Assembly: GCA_022841475.1 (NCBI GenBank)
Contig: JALHRJ010000003.1
Span: 62,001-126,000, forward strand
Direction of reading: 5' to 3'
DNA: 64,000 bases
DNA from: Cyclobacteriaceae bacterium
GTDB taxonomy: Bacteria > Bacteroidota > Bacteroidia > Cytophagales > Cyclobacteriaceae
Below the pieces are notes generated by a model, which saw nothing but the letters and a program-made list of their open reading frames with translations, did not search any database and was not told the DNA's origin. Both the position numbers and the translations under genes were made by a program. Shown piece by piece: positions 1 through 9,440 of this stretch. How positions within the stretch are numbered: the stretch's first letter is position 1; every line of letters starts with the position of its first letter.

Positions 1-1015
1 ACTCATAGCCCGATGTACCCACAAATACCAAAGTATTCATCTCATCCACCAAGTGATAGGTAACATCCAATAGCGGAGTATCTGTCCCTTTATATTCAAA
101 AGAAAATTTCAAATTAATATCATCTGTTGTCTCTATTGTTTTTTGATTCAAAATACGGGCTGATATAAACCGAATGTGGTCGTTCTCAAATTCTTGCTGA
201 CCGTTAGCCAATAACTCTTTTTTTTGATTGGAATACTCGCCCAGGTAAGCATGAACCGCCTCTTCAATGGGGCCATTATATTTTACAATTCCATTTTTCA
301 GTACAACGCCTTTATGACAAAGATTTTGAACAGCCGTCATGTTATGGCTTACAAACAAAACAGTTCTGCCATTTTTAGAAACATCCTCCATCTTACCCAA
401 ACACTTCTTCTGAAATTCGGCATCCCCTACTGAAAGCACTTCGTCTATGATAAGAATCTCCGGCTCTAAATGGGCTGCAACGGCAAAACCTAAACGAACG
501 CGCATACCAGACGAATAAAATTTCACCGGTGTATCTAAGTATTTTTCAACACCGCTAAAATCCACAATCTCATCAAGCTTTCGATTGATCTCTTTTTTGG
601 TCATCCCGAGGATAGTACCATTCATGTAGATATTTTCGCGTCCTGTAAGTTCCGGGTGAAATCCTGTACCCACTTCCAGCAGTGCGGCCACTCTTCCGTG
701 TATCCTTACTTCACCCAAACTAGGCTCCGTAATTTGTGATAAAATTTTGAGTAATGTGCTTTTCCCAGCTCCGTTATGGCCAATAATGCCAAGCACTTCA
801 CCTTCCTGTACCTCAAACGATACATCGCGCAAGGCCCAAAAGATGGAATCATCGTCTTCATCAAGCTTTGATAAATTCTGGATCTGTTTCAGGTTAGTCC
901 ACGGGCTTTTTAATCCATTCAGAATTGCCCCGGCAATGGTATCAGCTTTCTTTTCTGCTTTGCCGATGCGGTATTTTTTACCTAGCTGCTCAACACGTAT
1001 TACAGGTTCTGCCAT
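1..1015 (-). CDS. Polysaccharide ABC transporter ATP-binding protein, Wzt-like (3' end beyond window)
   Basis: Minus-strand reading from ATG at 1015: MAEPVIRVEQLGKKYRIGKAEKK...GIIGHNGAGKSTLLKILSQ...FYSSGMRVRLGFAVAAHLEPEILIIDEVLSVGDAEFQ; Walker A/B and signature motifs; runs off the window edge. Confidence 0.93.
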   Translation of the reverse strand, partial: MAEPVIRVEQLGKKYRIGKAEKKADTIAGAILNGLKSPWTNLKQIQNLSKLDEDDDSIFWALRDVSFEVQEGEVLGIIGHNGAGKSTLLKILSQITEPSLGEVRIHGRVAALLEVGTGFHPELTGRENIYMNGTILGMTKKEINRKLDEIVDFSGVEKYLDTPVKFYSSGMRVRLGFAVAAHLEPEILIIDEVLSVGDAEFQKKCLGKMEDVSKNGRTVLFVSHNMTAVQNLCHKGVVLKNGIVKYNGPIEEAVHAYLGEYSNQKKELLANGQQEFENDHIRFISARILNQKTIETTDDINLKFSFEYKGTDTPLLDVTYHLVDEMNTLVFVGTSGYE

Positions 1016-1018
1016 AGG

Positions 1019-1843
1019 TTACGCCACGTCTGCAAAAACGCGTTCCATTCTTCGAAAGTAAAACAAACTAAAAACAAACAGTAACAAAGAAACTCCTGTG
1101 CCCGTGAGCATCCATACATACGGAAACGGGATGGTATGCAGAAATACTGACCGAAAGCCCTCAATAACACCCACCATAGGATTGAGGGAATACGCAAACT
1201 GGTACGGTAACGGAACGTTTGTGGTGGGGTATACTACCGGTGCTGCATACATTAATAATTGAACCGCAAACGACATGGCATGTTTTACATCGCGGTATTG
1301 CACGGCCATGGCGGATAAAATCATACCAATGCCCAGGGAAGTCATTAGCAGGACCCCAATTAACCACGGCAATAATACAATCTCCCAGGAAGGCAATATT
1401 TGATACCAAATAAGGAAACCTACCAGCAGCAAAAAACCAATGAGGAAATCAACCCCTTTGGAAAGTATAGAAGAAAGAGGCAACACCAACCGCGGAAAAT
1501 ATACTTTATTAATCATAGCTGAATTAGCAATCAGGCTGTTGGCTGAATCCGTAAGCGTATTGGCAAAAAATGTCCAGGGCACTAATCCAACAAGACTAAA
1601 AAGAAAATAAGGAACCCCGTTGGAGTCAATCCTGGCCAGGTTTCCAAAAATGATCGTGAACACAAGTGTGGAAAAGAGTGGTTGGATCACGGCCCAACTT
1701 ACACCCAACACCGATTGGGCATACTTGGCTTTGATGCCCCGCACCGTTAAAAACCACAACAGGTCTTTATAGTGAATGAGTTCTTTAATATTGACCCCCC
1801 GCCACCCTCTTGTTGCCCTAATGATCGTTACATGCGCTTGCAT
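1019..1843 (-). CDS. Polysaccharide ABC transporter permease, Wzm-like (ABC-2 type)
   Basis: ELIHYKDLLWFLTVRGIKAKYAQSVLGVSWAVIQPL; multiple TM segments; adjacent to the Wzt-like ATPase. Confidence 0.93.
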   Translation of the reverse strand: MQAHVTIIRATRGWRGVNIKELIHYKDLLWFLTVRGIKAKYAQSVLGVSWAVIQPLFSTLVFTIIFGNLARIDSNGVPYFLFSLVGLVPWTFFANTLTDSANSLIANSAMINKVYFPRLVLPLSSILSKGVDFLIGFLLLVGFLIWYQILPSWEIVLLPWLIGVLLMTSLGIGMILSAMAVQYRDVKHAMSFAVQLLMYAAPVVYPTTNVPLPYQFAYSLNPMVGVIEGFRSVFLHTIPFPYVWMLTGTGVSLLLFVFSLFYFRRMERVFADVA

Positions 1844-1846
1844 TGA

Positions 1847-4225
1847 CTACTCATCATAATATCCCTGCCCATTCTTCTTTTTACTTCCATACCCATAGCC
1901 ATACGAGTAGCCATAATGGTAGGCATAGCCCTGTCCATACCCATATCCTAATCCGGACTTATAAATGTCATTGAGTAGAATACTCATATTCTTTAACTTA
2001 CCTGACTGGTAATATTCGTTAATGCTCCGCACAAAAGCTTTGGGGGAATAATTCTGTCGCAACACAAATACAGTGTGGTTTACAAATTTTGAAATCACAA
2101 ACGCATCGGTAACCAGCGCCAACGGAGGTGTGTCAATAATTACAAAATCAAATTGCTCCAGTGCAGTTTTGATAAATGTTTCAAAGCGATCGGTTAATAA
2201 TAACTCAGAGGGGTTAGGTGGCACGGGACCTCCGCTAATTAAAAAGAGATTTTCAATTTCCGTATCCTGAATTACCTGTTTAAATTCTGTGATACCCGAT
2301 AAAAAAGTACTGAGACCAACCTCATTGCTGCGGCTGAAATCTTCGAAAATTTTAGGCCTGCGCATGTCGGCTCCCACAATGAGTGTTTTTTTTCCTGAAA
2401 GTGCAAACACCGTAGCCAGGTTAATGGTCGTAAAGGTTTTCCCCTCGCCACTGATGGAGCTGCTCACCATAAAGACCTGCTTTGTCTTATTCCCCGTAAA
2501 ATAATTCAAGTTCGAACGCATGGCGCGGAAGGATTCTGATACTCCGGATTTGGGTCTCGCCTTTACGGTTAAGTTGTTGCCTGATGAATTGTGGCCTACG
2601 CCTCCAAGAAAGGGTATGACACTCATCTTATCAATGTCTTCCTTGGATTGTACTTTGTTATTGAGCAATTCAAAGATCACAAAAATAACAAGGGGTATAG
2701 CCAAACCGAGTATGAGGGCCATGGTATAATTCTGAGTGGGGTTAGGTGAAATAGCGCCCCCCCGCATCGGGGCATTGACCAACATCACATCGGATGTGTT
2801 GGAGGCCATCGAGATTTGTGCTTCCGATAATTTCTGCATCAGGTAGACATATAAGTTTTCCATCAGCGAATAATTGCGCTGAACAGAAATCAATTGCCGT
2901 TCGGAAACCGGCAGCACAGAAAGCTGCTTTTCAGTTTCTCGCAATTGTTTATTCAGGAAGTCCATTTTTATTTTGTCAGTCGATTGCAAGGTTCGCACCG
3001 ATTCGAGCACATTCTGCTTGATTTCTTTTATGCGCTCGGCTTTACTATTGACCAATGGATTTTTTCCTTCGGTTCCCAGATATTGTTTTATCTCCAGTTG
3101 CAGATCAACCATTTTTGAGAGCAGGGCACTGAGCACAGGGTCGGCCAGGCCCACCGAGGAAGGCAAAATGATCTGATCGAGATTCTCTGTATTTTCATTC
3201 AAATACTCATTGAGGTACTGGAAGTAATTTTGCCGGATCAGCAACTCAGCACGTTGCAGTTCAATATTCTCGGTCTTGGCGAGGAAACGCTGGGCATCTG
3301 CACTCATGTCTTTGATGCGGCTGCTGTTACCGAATCGCTCCAACTGATACTCAACAATGCGCAGGGAATCCTTAATTTCAATTAGCTGCTTTCGTATAAA
3401 AGAGATCGTGCGCTGGGCTGTTTCATTTTTGTTTTCGAGGTCCCGTTCCCGGTACTCGGAAATGAGGCCATTCAGAAAGTCTATTTCCTTTTTAAAATTG
3501 GTGCCCGTAATACTTAAATTCATAATTCCAGCACCTACCTCGGCCCATTCCACCCGCAGGCGCGCGCTATAGGAAACCGCCAATGAGATAGGGTTCTGGA
3601 TAGAAAGCAGAAAAGGTATGCCTATAAAATTTTGTTTGCTACGTTCCGGAATAGATCGGATACACAAACTATGGCCATCGAATTGAATGGTGTCATTCAA
3701 TGAGTAGACGACCCGGTTCGCCACCCCTTCCTGATCACTAAAGTTAGTCAAGGTGTAATGATGTTCATCTGTCAAGGTGAAAATGAATTGCCCGGTTTTA
3801 ATAAGATCGGGGTTACACAAGGTAGCGGTAACCGGCACATAATCATAGGCTTCGGTGGTCATGAAATAACCTTCTCGATAGAACGAAACATGAAAATTCA
3901 GATTCTTCACCACTTCTTCAATCAATGGATACGACCGCAGAATATAAGGTTCGTTTAAATAGTTTCTATAGGGATCGATCAACGCATTGTTATAGAGTAA
4001 TTCTGCACCCCCCATTTCCTGCATTTCCTTAATAATGATGGAGGCTGATACCGGATACACTTTTTGGGTATAGCGGGTCTTATAAAATGCGATACTTAGA
4101 GCAATCGCTAATGATATTATTATAACATACCAAAAGCGGATGGCACGGGATAAGACCCGTTTGAAATCCAACGAAAATCCGGCCGGTTGGGCTTTTTCTT
4201 CCAGATCAATAAAATTATCCGCCAT
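1847..4225 (-). CDS. Polysaccharide biosynthesis tyrosine autokinase (Wzc/BY-kinase)
   Basis: Wzz-like N-terminus, MVSSSISGEGKTFTTINLATVFALSGKKTLIVGADMRRPK Walker motifs, Tyr-rich C-terminal tail. Confidence 0.95.
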   Translation of the reverse strand: MADNFIDLEEKAQPAGFSLDFKRVLSRAIRFWYVIIISLAIALSIAFYKTRYTQKVYPVSASIIIKEMQEMGGAELLYNNALIDPYRNYLNEPYILRSYPLIEEVVKNLNFHVSFYREGYFMTTEAYDYVPVTATLCNPDLIKTGQFIFTLTDEHHYTLTNFSDQEGVANRVVYSLNDTIQFDGHSLCIRSIPERSKQNFIGIPFLLSIQNPISLAVSYSARLRVEWAEVGAGIMNLSITGTNFKKEIDFLNGLISEYRERDLENKNETAQRTISFIRKQLIEIKDSLRIVEYQLERFGNSSRIKDMSADAQRFLAKTENIELQRAELLIRQNYFQYLNEYLNENTENLDQIILPSSVGLADPVLSALLSKMVDLQLEIKQYLGTEGKNPLVNSKAERIKEIKQNVLESVRTLQSTDKIKMDFLNKQLRETEKQLSVLPVSERQLISVQRNYSLMENLYVYLMQKLSEAQISMASNTSDVMLVNAPMRGGAISPNPTQNYTMALILGLAIPLVIFVIFELLNNKVQSKEDIDKMSVIPFLGGVGHNSSGNNLTVKARPKSGVSESFRAMRSNLNYFTGNKTKQVFMVSSSISGEGKTFTTINLATVFALSGKKTLIVGADMRRPKIFEDFSRSNEVGLSTFLSGITEFKQVIQDTEIENLFLISGGPVPPNPSELLLTDRFETFIKTALEQFDFVIIDTPPLALVTDAFVISKFVNHTVFVLRQNYSPKAFVRSINEYYQSGKLKNMSILLNDIYKSGLGYGYGQGYAYHYGYSYGYGYGSKKKNGQGYYDE

Positions 4226-4226
4226 G

Positions 4227-5027
4227 TTAGTTCGAAGTCGAATTAATAAGTGTAATGGTAATCAGGAGGAGTGATAGAGATGAAATGACAAGAGATAAAT
4301 TCTTTCCGAAATAAGTCTGGTAAGGACGTTGGCGTAAAGCAGGCACTATAATAATATCATTTTGGTGCACAAAGTACTCCGGTGTATTAATAAAATTTTC
4401 ATCCAACAAATTCAGATACCGAACTTCAGCTTTACCATCTATCTGGCGAATCAGTTTAAGATTCCGTTTATCTGCAAAATCTGTTAAACCACCTGCCAGC
4501 CCAATGGCCTCGATATAATTCACCCGATTATTACCCATAATAACGGTCCCTTCCCTTCGGGCTTCCCCTAAAATGGTAAACCTAAAATTAATCAATCTTA
4601 CTTTCACCACCGGTGATTCCAGGTATTCATCGGCAATTTTTTGTAGTTTATCCTGTGCCTCATACACAGTGAGGCCGGCCACTTTTACTTTGCCAATAAC
4701 AGGATATACAATTTCACCATTCGGATCCACCAGTTCGCCAATTAGTATTGCGTTTCCCTGATTCAGATTTTGATTCATCTGCATCATCATGTTGCGATTG
4801 AAGATATCATATTCCTGGGAAGTCAGGCTTTCAAAGCGCACAGAGATATTATCCTCAGGCTGAATGCGGTATTCATAATCCTTAAGATCGTAGGTTCTAA
4901 CGATGGAGTCTTTGGGTAAATCCTTGACATTCACATCATTCTTCTGGAGCAATGTGAACTTCTTGTTCGTAACGCAGGAACTTAAGAAAACAATAGAACC
5001 TACTATCAGTAGGATGGATCTAATCAT
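4227..5027 (-). CDS. Polysaccharide export protein (Wza-like, SLBB), lipoprotein
   Basis: Lipoprotein signal (SIVFLSSC), YRIQPEDNISVRF, SLBB-like repeats; next to Wzc-like gene. Confidence 0.92.
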   Translation of the reverse strand: MIRSILLIVGSIVFLSSCVTNKKFTLLQKNDVNVKDLPKDSIVRTYDLKDYEYRIQPEDNISVRFESLTSQEYDIFNRNMMMQMNQNLNQGNAILIGELVDPNGEIVYPVIGKVKVAGLTVYEAQDKLQKIADEYLESPVVKVRLINFRFTILGEARREGTVIMGNNRVNYIEAIGLAGGLTDFADKRNLKLIRQIDGKAEVRYLNLLDENFINTPEYFVHQNDIIIVPALRQRPYQTYFGKNLSLVISSLSLLLITITLINSTSN

Positions 5028-5079
5028 GGGTGTCGTTGCTAAAAATCAGGCACAAATATAGGAATATGCGGTAGATAGT

Positions 5080-5545
5080 GGGAATTGGGTATTGGGCATT
5101 GGGAAATTAGGTATTGGGCAGTAGGCAGTAGGCAAGGATTTGAAGATGAAAAGGCATTAACCGCGGAGGCGCAAAGCTGCGTAGGTGTTGGGTATTGGGA
5201 ATTGGGTATTGGGTATTGGGAATGGGAAGTGAGTGGTAAGCAATAGGCAATAGGCAATAAGCAGTAGGCAAGGATTTGAAGATAAAAAGGCATTAACCGC
5301 GGAGTCGCAAAGGCGCAAGGCTGCGTAGGTGTTGGGTATTGGGAATTGGGAATTAGGAGTTAGGAATTGGGTATTGGGTATTGGGGATTGGGTATTGGGA
5401 ATGTTGGTATTTGAGAAGTAGGCAGTGGGCGGAAAGCAGTAAGCGGTAAGCAGTAGGCAGTAGGCAAATGCCAGGGGTTGAAGATGGAGACTTTGCGTCT
5501 CTGCGGCTTTGCGGTGAGAGCTTTTTTTTACCTCTGAGGCGCAAA
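5080..5545. repeat. Heptamer-period intergenic repeat block 1 (TTGGGTA/TTGGGAA, AGTAGGC) plus GCGCAAAG-type repeats
   Basis: GGG at 5080, 5087, 5094, 5101 (exact 7-bp period); later gtaggcagtaggca runs and ttaaccgcggaggcgcaaag units. Confidence 0.9.
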
Positions 5546-5559
5546 GGGTTGAGTATGAA

Positions 5560-6222
5560 TTAAACTCTTTTCACGTCCAGCGGATACAATGCTTGTGGCT
5601 CTTCCACTACATCGATAAAAAGTTCATCGAGGTCAATCGCTAATCCCGGCAAGACCTGGCTGGTTGCTAGATCCCCTTTGGTGAGCGGCTTTGAGGGTTG
5701 GTATTGGCCTGCTGCTGTGAGGGTAAAAATAATAAGTGAACGATCCTGAGGATGAACAATCCAATATTCCTTTACGCCAGCTTGCTCGTAAATACTGTAC
5801 TTCTCATGCAGATCTTTCTTCACAGAGGATTTGGAGATCACCTCTACTACCATATCGGGTGCTCCGTTGCAACCTTGCTCTGTAATCCTGGAGGGATCAC
5901 AAATAACTGTGATATCAGGTTGAACTACTGTTTGACTTATACCCGAAGCATCCGGCAAAGACACATCGAAGGGTGCCGGAAATACTTTGCACGGCTTACC
6001 TTTTAAAAACTGAAAAATAGTTCCATGAATGACGGATACCGCATGCTGATGACTGCTGGTTGGAGCGGGTGACATCCTAAAAATTTTGCCCATGATCAGT
6101 TCTACCCGATCGGTAAACTGCCAGGTGAGGTAATCGGCATAGGTATAACTTTTTGTTAAATCCAATTGGCCTATGTCGGTGATGGGCTTCATGTCAACGT
6201 GAACTATTGTGGTGGTAGACAA
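5560..6222 (-). CDS. Uma2 family (DUF820) restriction-endonuclease-like protein
   Basis: YTYADYLTW..ELIMGKIFRMSPAPTSSHQ...VQPDITVICDPSRI...PDMVVEVISKSSVKKDLHEKYSIYEQAGVKEYWIVHP. Confidence 0.93.
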   Translation of the reverse strand: MSTTTIVHVDMKPITDIGQLDLTKSYTYADYLTWQFTDRVELIMGKIFRMSPAPTSSHQHAVSVIHGTIFQFLKGKPCKVFPAPFDVSLPDASGISQTVVQPDITVICDPSRITEQGCNGAPDMVVEVISKSSVKKDLHEKYSIYEQAGVKEYWIVHPQDRSLIIFTLTAAGQYQPSKPLTKGDLATSQVLPGLAIDLDELFIDVVEEPQALYPLDVKRV

Positions 6223-6227
6223 AGATA

Positions 6228-6705
6228 AAGAATTGGGAATTGGGGTTTAGGTTAATGATTGAAGATTAAAAAACTTTTACCGCTAAGGCGCTGAGGCGCA
6301 AAGGTTGGATCGGTGTTGGGCATTGGGTATTGGGTATTGGGTATTGGGAATTGGGAATTGGGAATGTTGGTATTTGAGAAGTAGGCAGTGGGCGGTAATC
6401 GGTAAGCGGTAAGAGGTAATCAGTAAGCGGTAATCAGTAAGAGGTAATCAGTAAGCGGTAATCAGTAAGCAAGTAGGCAGTATGCGTCAGGGCAAGGATT
6501 TGATGATTAAAACTTTGCGTCTCTGCGACTTTGCGGTAAGACCTTTTCCGCGCTAAGTGTAAAGGGGAGATTGGGAATTGGGAGCAGGTCAAGGATTTGA
6601 AAATTTTAGAATGAACGAATTTGAAGATGCAAGGATTGAACCGCGGAGGCGCTGAGGCGCAAAGGTAGTGGGTAGTTGGCAGTAAGCGGTAGTCGGTGAT
6701 CGGTA
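6228..6705. repeat. Heptamer-period intergenic repeat block 2 (TTGGGTA, GTAATCA/GTAAGCG) plus GCGCAAAG-type repeats
   Basis: GGG at 6318, 6325, 6332, 6339, 6346, 6353, 6360; then gtaatcagtaagcggtaatcagtaagag... Confidence 0.9.
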
Positions 6706-6706
6706 A

Positions 6707-7552
6707 TCAGTGCGTTGGTGCAAGGGAGTCTTTGCTCAGATCCCAGAACTTTTTAATAGTAGTCAAAAACTGTTTCATCTCCCCCAGCGGCACCATGTTC
6801 GGTCCATCGCTCAAGGCTTTTTCAGGGTGTGGATGCGTTTCAATAAAAAATCCATCAACACCCACGGCTGCGGCTGCTTTTGCGAGGTAAGGTGCAAACT
6901 GGCGGTCGCCCCCACTCTTGCCCCCCAACCCACCCGGACGTTGGATACTATGTGTTACATCAAACACCACGGGTGCATATTGGCGCATGATGGGAAGTGA
7001 CCGCATGTCCACCACAAGGTTATGATAACCAAAGCTTGAACCACGCTCGGTTAGGAATACATTTTTGTTGCCTTCGCCCCGTACTTTGTCCAGGGCGTAC
7101 TGCATGTCTTCGGGTGCCATGAACTGACCCTTTTTCACTTTTATAGGCTTGCCGGTTTTAGCAGCTGCAATCAATAAATCTGTTTGCCGACATAAGAAGG
7201 CCGGAATCTGAAGTACATCTACCACAGTTGCTACTTCAGCACATTGAGACGATTCATGCACGTCTGTCACAACCGGTACTTTTAAATCACCGCGTACCAT
7301 GGAAAGAATTTCAAGACCCATATCGATGGACGGGCCGCGATATGAACCTGATGAAGTACGATTTGCTTTATCGAAGGAAGCCTTGAAGACATAATCAATA
7401 CCTAACTCTTCACAAATTTTCTTCACCGTAGAACCGGTTTCCATACAGATGTCGTAACTCTCAGCCGCACAAGGGCCTGCGAATAGAACCATGCGGTTGC
7501 CACCGAGGGTGATTTGGTCTGTGATTGAAACTTTGTCTTTAAAGATTTCCAT
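6707..7552 (-). CDS. kdsA: 3-deoxy-8-phosphooctulonate synthase
   Basis: LFAGPCAAESYDICMETG...FKASFDKANRTSSGSYRGPSIDMGLEIL...DVTHSIQRPGGLGGKSGGDRQFAPYLAKAAAAVGVDGFFIETHPHPEKALSDGPNM. Confidence 0.97.
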   Translation of the reverse strand: MEIFKDKVSITDQITLGGNRMVLFAGPCAAESYDICMETGSTVKKICEELGIDYVFKASFDKANRTSSGSYRGPSIDMGLEILSMVRGDLKVPVVTDVHESSQCAEVATVVDVLQIPAFLCRQTDLLIAAAKTGKPIKVKKGQFMAPEDMQYALDKVRGEGNKNVFLTERGSSFGYHNLVVDMRSLPIMRQYAPVVFDVTHSIQRPGGLGGKSGGDRQFAPYLAKAAAAVGVDGFFIETHPHPEKALSDGPNMVPLGEMKQFLTTIKKFWDLSKDSLAPTH

Positions 7553-7564
7553 TTTGTTCAGTAG

Positions 7565-7705
7565 GGCTGTAAAAAGTAGGCAATAGGCAGTGGGCAGTAG
7601 GCAGTAAGTTTGAGGTATTGGGTATTGGGCATTGGGTATTCAGTAATCGGTAATCAGTAATCAGTAATCAGTAATCAGTAATCTGTATTCGGTAGTCGGT
7701 AAATT
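7565..7705. repeat. Heptamer-period intergenic repeat block 3 (GTAATCA array)
   Basis: cagtaatcggtaatcagtaatcagtaatcagtaatcagtaatctg; exact 7-bp period. Confidence 0.88.
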
Positions 7706-8394
7706 TAGTGCAAAGTGCGACCATACAGGGAATTATCAAAACCATGAAGGGATTCGCGGGCGAGGATTTTAAAGTAATCCGCTGTTATTTTACTCTTATC
7801 AAAGTTGTCGGGAAACGAAACATCCTTAAGCTGGGATAGATCAAAGCCGATCAACCGCTCGCTTACTTCAATTTCATTTATCCAGGCGTCCTTTTGTTTC
7901 GCCTCGTCCATAATTACTTCCCAATTAAAAGAGTATTTAAAACTAAGAAAAAGAATATCTATAAAATCCTTCGCGGCATTTCTACTTAGTGCGGTTACCT
8001 TATTTGAAAGCACATTCTCCCAAGTATCAGCATAAAAACCTTCGTTCGAGCGTAGTGGTTGGCCAGAACGATATTTAACATCATTGATAAACTCAATTTT
8101 CAATTTCAAATCCTCCTCATTAACAAAATACCGAACATAGGCTGCTTGTTGCGAGCTTAGTTCTACGTGTGAAAACTTTTTTAAAACCGGGGCCATGGCT
8201 AAGGTTACTTTTTCCACAAAGTCCGGATCTGCATTTACAAAAAAATCCAGATCGTCTGAATAACGATGATGCAATACAAACCTGCTGAGTAATGTGCCGC
8301 CCGTTAAATAAAAATCAGACTGTGTTTGGCCGATCAAATCCAGCACCCTATCCTGTAAAGGGTATAATTTATTCCTATAGTAATGATCGGACAT
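7705..8394 (-). CDS. Nucleotidyltransferase, AbiEii/AbiGii toxin-like family
   Basis: DFYLTGGTLLSRFVLHHRYSDDLDFFVN: GG...(S)DDLDFF nucleotidyltransferase motif. Confidence 0.78.
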   Translation of the reverse strand: MSDHYYRNKLYPLQDRVLDLIGQTQSDFYLTGGTLLSRFVLHHRYSDDLDFFVNADPDFVEKVTLAMAPVLKKFSHVELSSQQAAYVRYFVNEEDLKLKIEFINDVKYRSGQPLRSNEGFYADTWENVLSNKVTALSRNAAKDFIDILFLSFKYSFNWEVIMDEAKQKDAWINEIEVSERLIGFDLSQLKDVSFPDNFDKSKITADYFKILARESLHGFDNSLYGRTLH

Positions 8395-8650
8395 ATCTAT
8401 ACTTATCCCGGAGTGGTCGAGGAAATAAACCGTTTATAACATCATCGGAGAGCAATTCTGAAATTTTATCCGGTTGAACAAGATGTCTTACTTTATGCCA
8501 ATAAAAAAAATTCAACATCTTAATATACAGCCCCTTTTTTTCCCAATTGTTTTCGGGAGATTTTAGAATATTAAGTAAGTCTTCAGCAGTCTTGGTAGTA
8601 TCCCACGTAAGCTTATCTAAATATTTTAGAATTTCAGTATCCGAATACAT
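8375..8650 (-). CDS. Small protein coupled upstream of the nucleotidyltransferase; candidate antitoxin/partner
   Basis: 91-aa ORF overlapping the next gene's start by 20 bp; same strand; family not recognised. Confidence 0.55.
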   Translation of the reverse strand: MYSDTEILKYLDKLTWDTTKTAEDLLNILKSPENNWEKKGLYIKMLNFFYWHKVRHLVQPDKISELLSDDVINGLFPRPLRDKYRYVRSLL

Positions 8651-8654
8651 AAAC

Positions 8655-9200
8655 CTACCCTTTTATAATCTTATCCAAGAACCCCTGGGAAGCCAAAATC
8701 AAATCACTGACTTCTCGGGCCACACCTTCACCTCCTTTTGATTTTGTGATTACATCCACTTTCGTTTTTATATAGTCCATCGCATCAGCCGGGCAGGCAG
8801 AAAGGCCACAGTTTTGTAATACTTTCAAGTCATTAATATCATCGCCAATATAGGCCACCTGCTTCTTCTTGAGTTTGTGAAACTGAATCAGTTTTTCGAA
8901 GACGGCATATTTATCCATGATGCCCTGGTGACAAAAGTCGAGTTTCAGTTCCGCTGCACGGTTGCTCACAATCTTTGATTCGCGGCCGGTGATGATGCCG
9001 ACAATAATACCGGCCTTTTTTAAATGACTGATGATATACCCATCCTTCACATTGAATTGTTTGATCTCGCGGCCAGTATCGTCATAGATAATACCTCCAT
9101 TTGTGAGTACGCCATCTACATCAAAAAAAATGGCCTTGATCTGGGCCGCTTTCTTAATTTGGTCTTTGGTGTATTTTGCGAGGACTTCTTTTACGGGCAT
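8655..9200 (-). CDS. kdsC: 3-deoxy-D-manno-octulosonate 8-phosphate phosphatase (HAD, KdsC family)
   Basis: IKAIFFDVDGVLTNGGIIYDDTGREIKQFNVKDGYIISHLKKAGIIVGIITGRES...YIGDDINDLKVLQNCGLSACPADA. Confidence 0.93.
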   Translation of the reverse strand: MPVKEVLAKYTKDQIKKAAQIKAIFFDVDGVLTNGGIIYDDTGREIKQFNVKDGYIISHLKKAGIIVGIITGRESKIVSNRAAELKLDFCHQGIMDKYAVFEKLIQFHKLKKKQVAYIGDDINDLKVLQNCGLSACPADAMDYIKTKVDVITKSKGGEGVAREVSDLILASQGFLDKIIKG

Positions 9201-9246
9201 TTGCTGCGAAAATTCTCAATAAAAGGTTAAAATTAGGGAAAAATAA

Positions 9247-9440
9247 TCAACAATTGACAATTGAAAACCGGTCAATTGACAATTGGGTAAAAGAGGAAAG
9301 TCCGCCTACGCTGAAGCTTCTGCCTACGCAAAAGCTCCGGCAGATGAATTGGTGGATAAACTTAAAGTAGAAAGTATAAAGCGAAAAGCTAAAAGCTAGA
9401 TAGCTTAAAGTAGAAAGTCTAAAGTTAAAGTTAAAAGTAT
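9247..9440. repeat. Heptamer-period intergenic repeat block 4 (CAATTGA and AAAGTAG/AAAGCTA units)
   Basis: acaattgacaattg...tcaattgacaattg, then aaagtagaaagtataaagcgaaaagctaaaagcta with near-7-bp period. Confidence 0.8.

Noticed and set aside
5039-5544. ORFs 5039-5293 and 5353-5544 ([12 protein letters not shown]..., [15 protein letters not shown]...)
   Set aside because: Translations of 7-bp repeats (21 bp gives a 7-aa period); no RBS or family support.
5080-7705. CRISPR array
   Set aside because: Units are contiguous 7-mers without 25-40 bp repeats and unique spacers; no cas genes.
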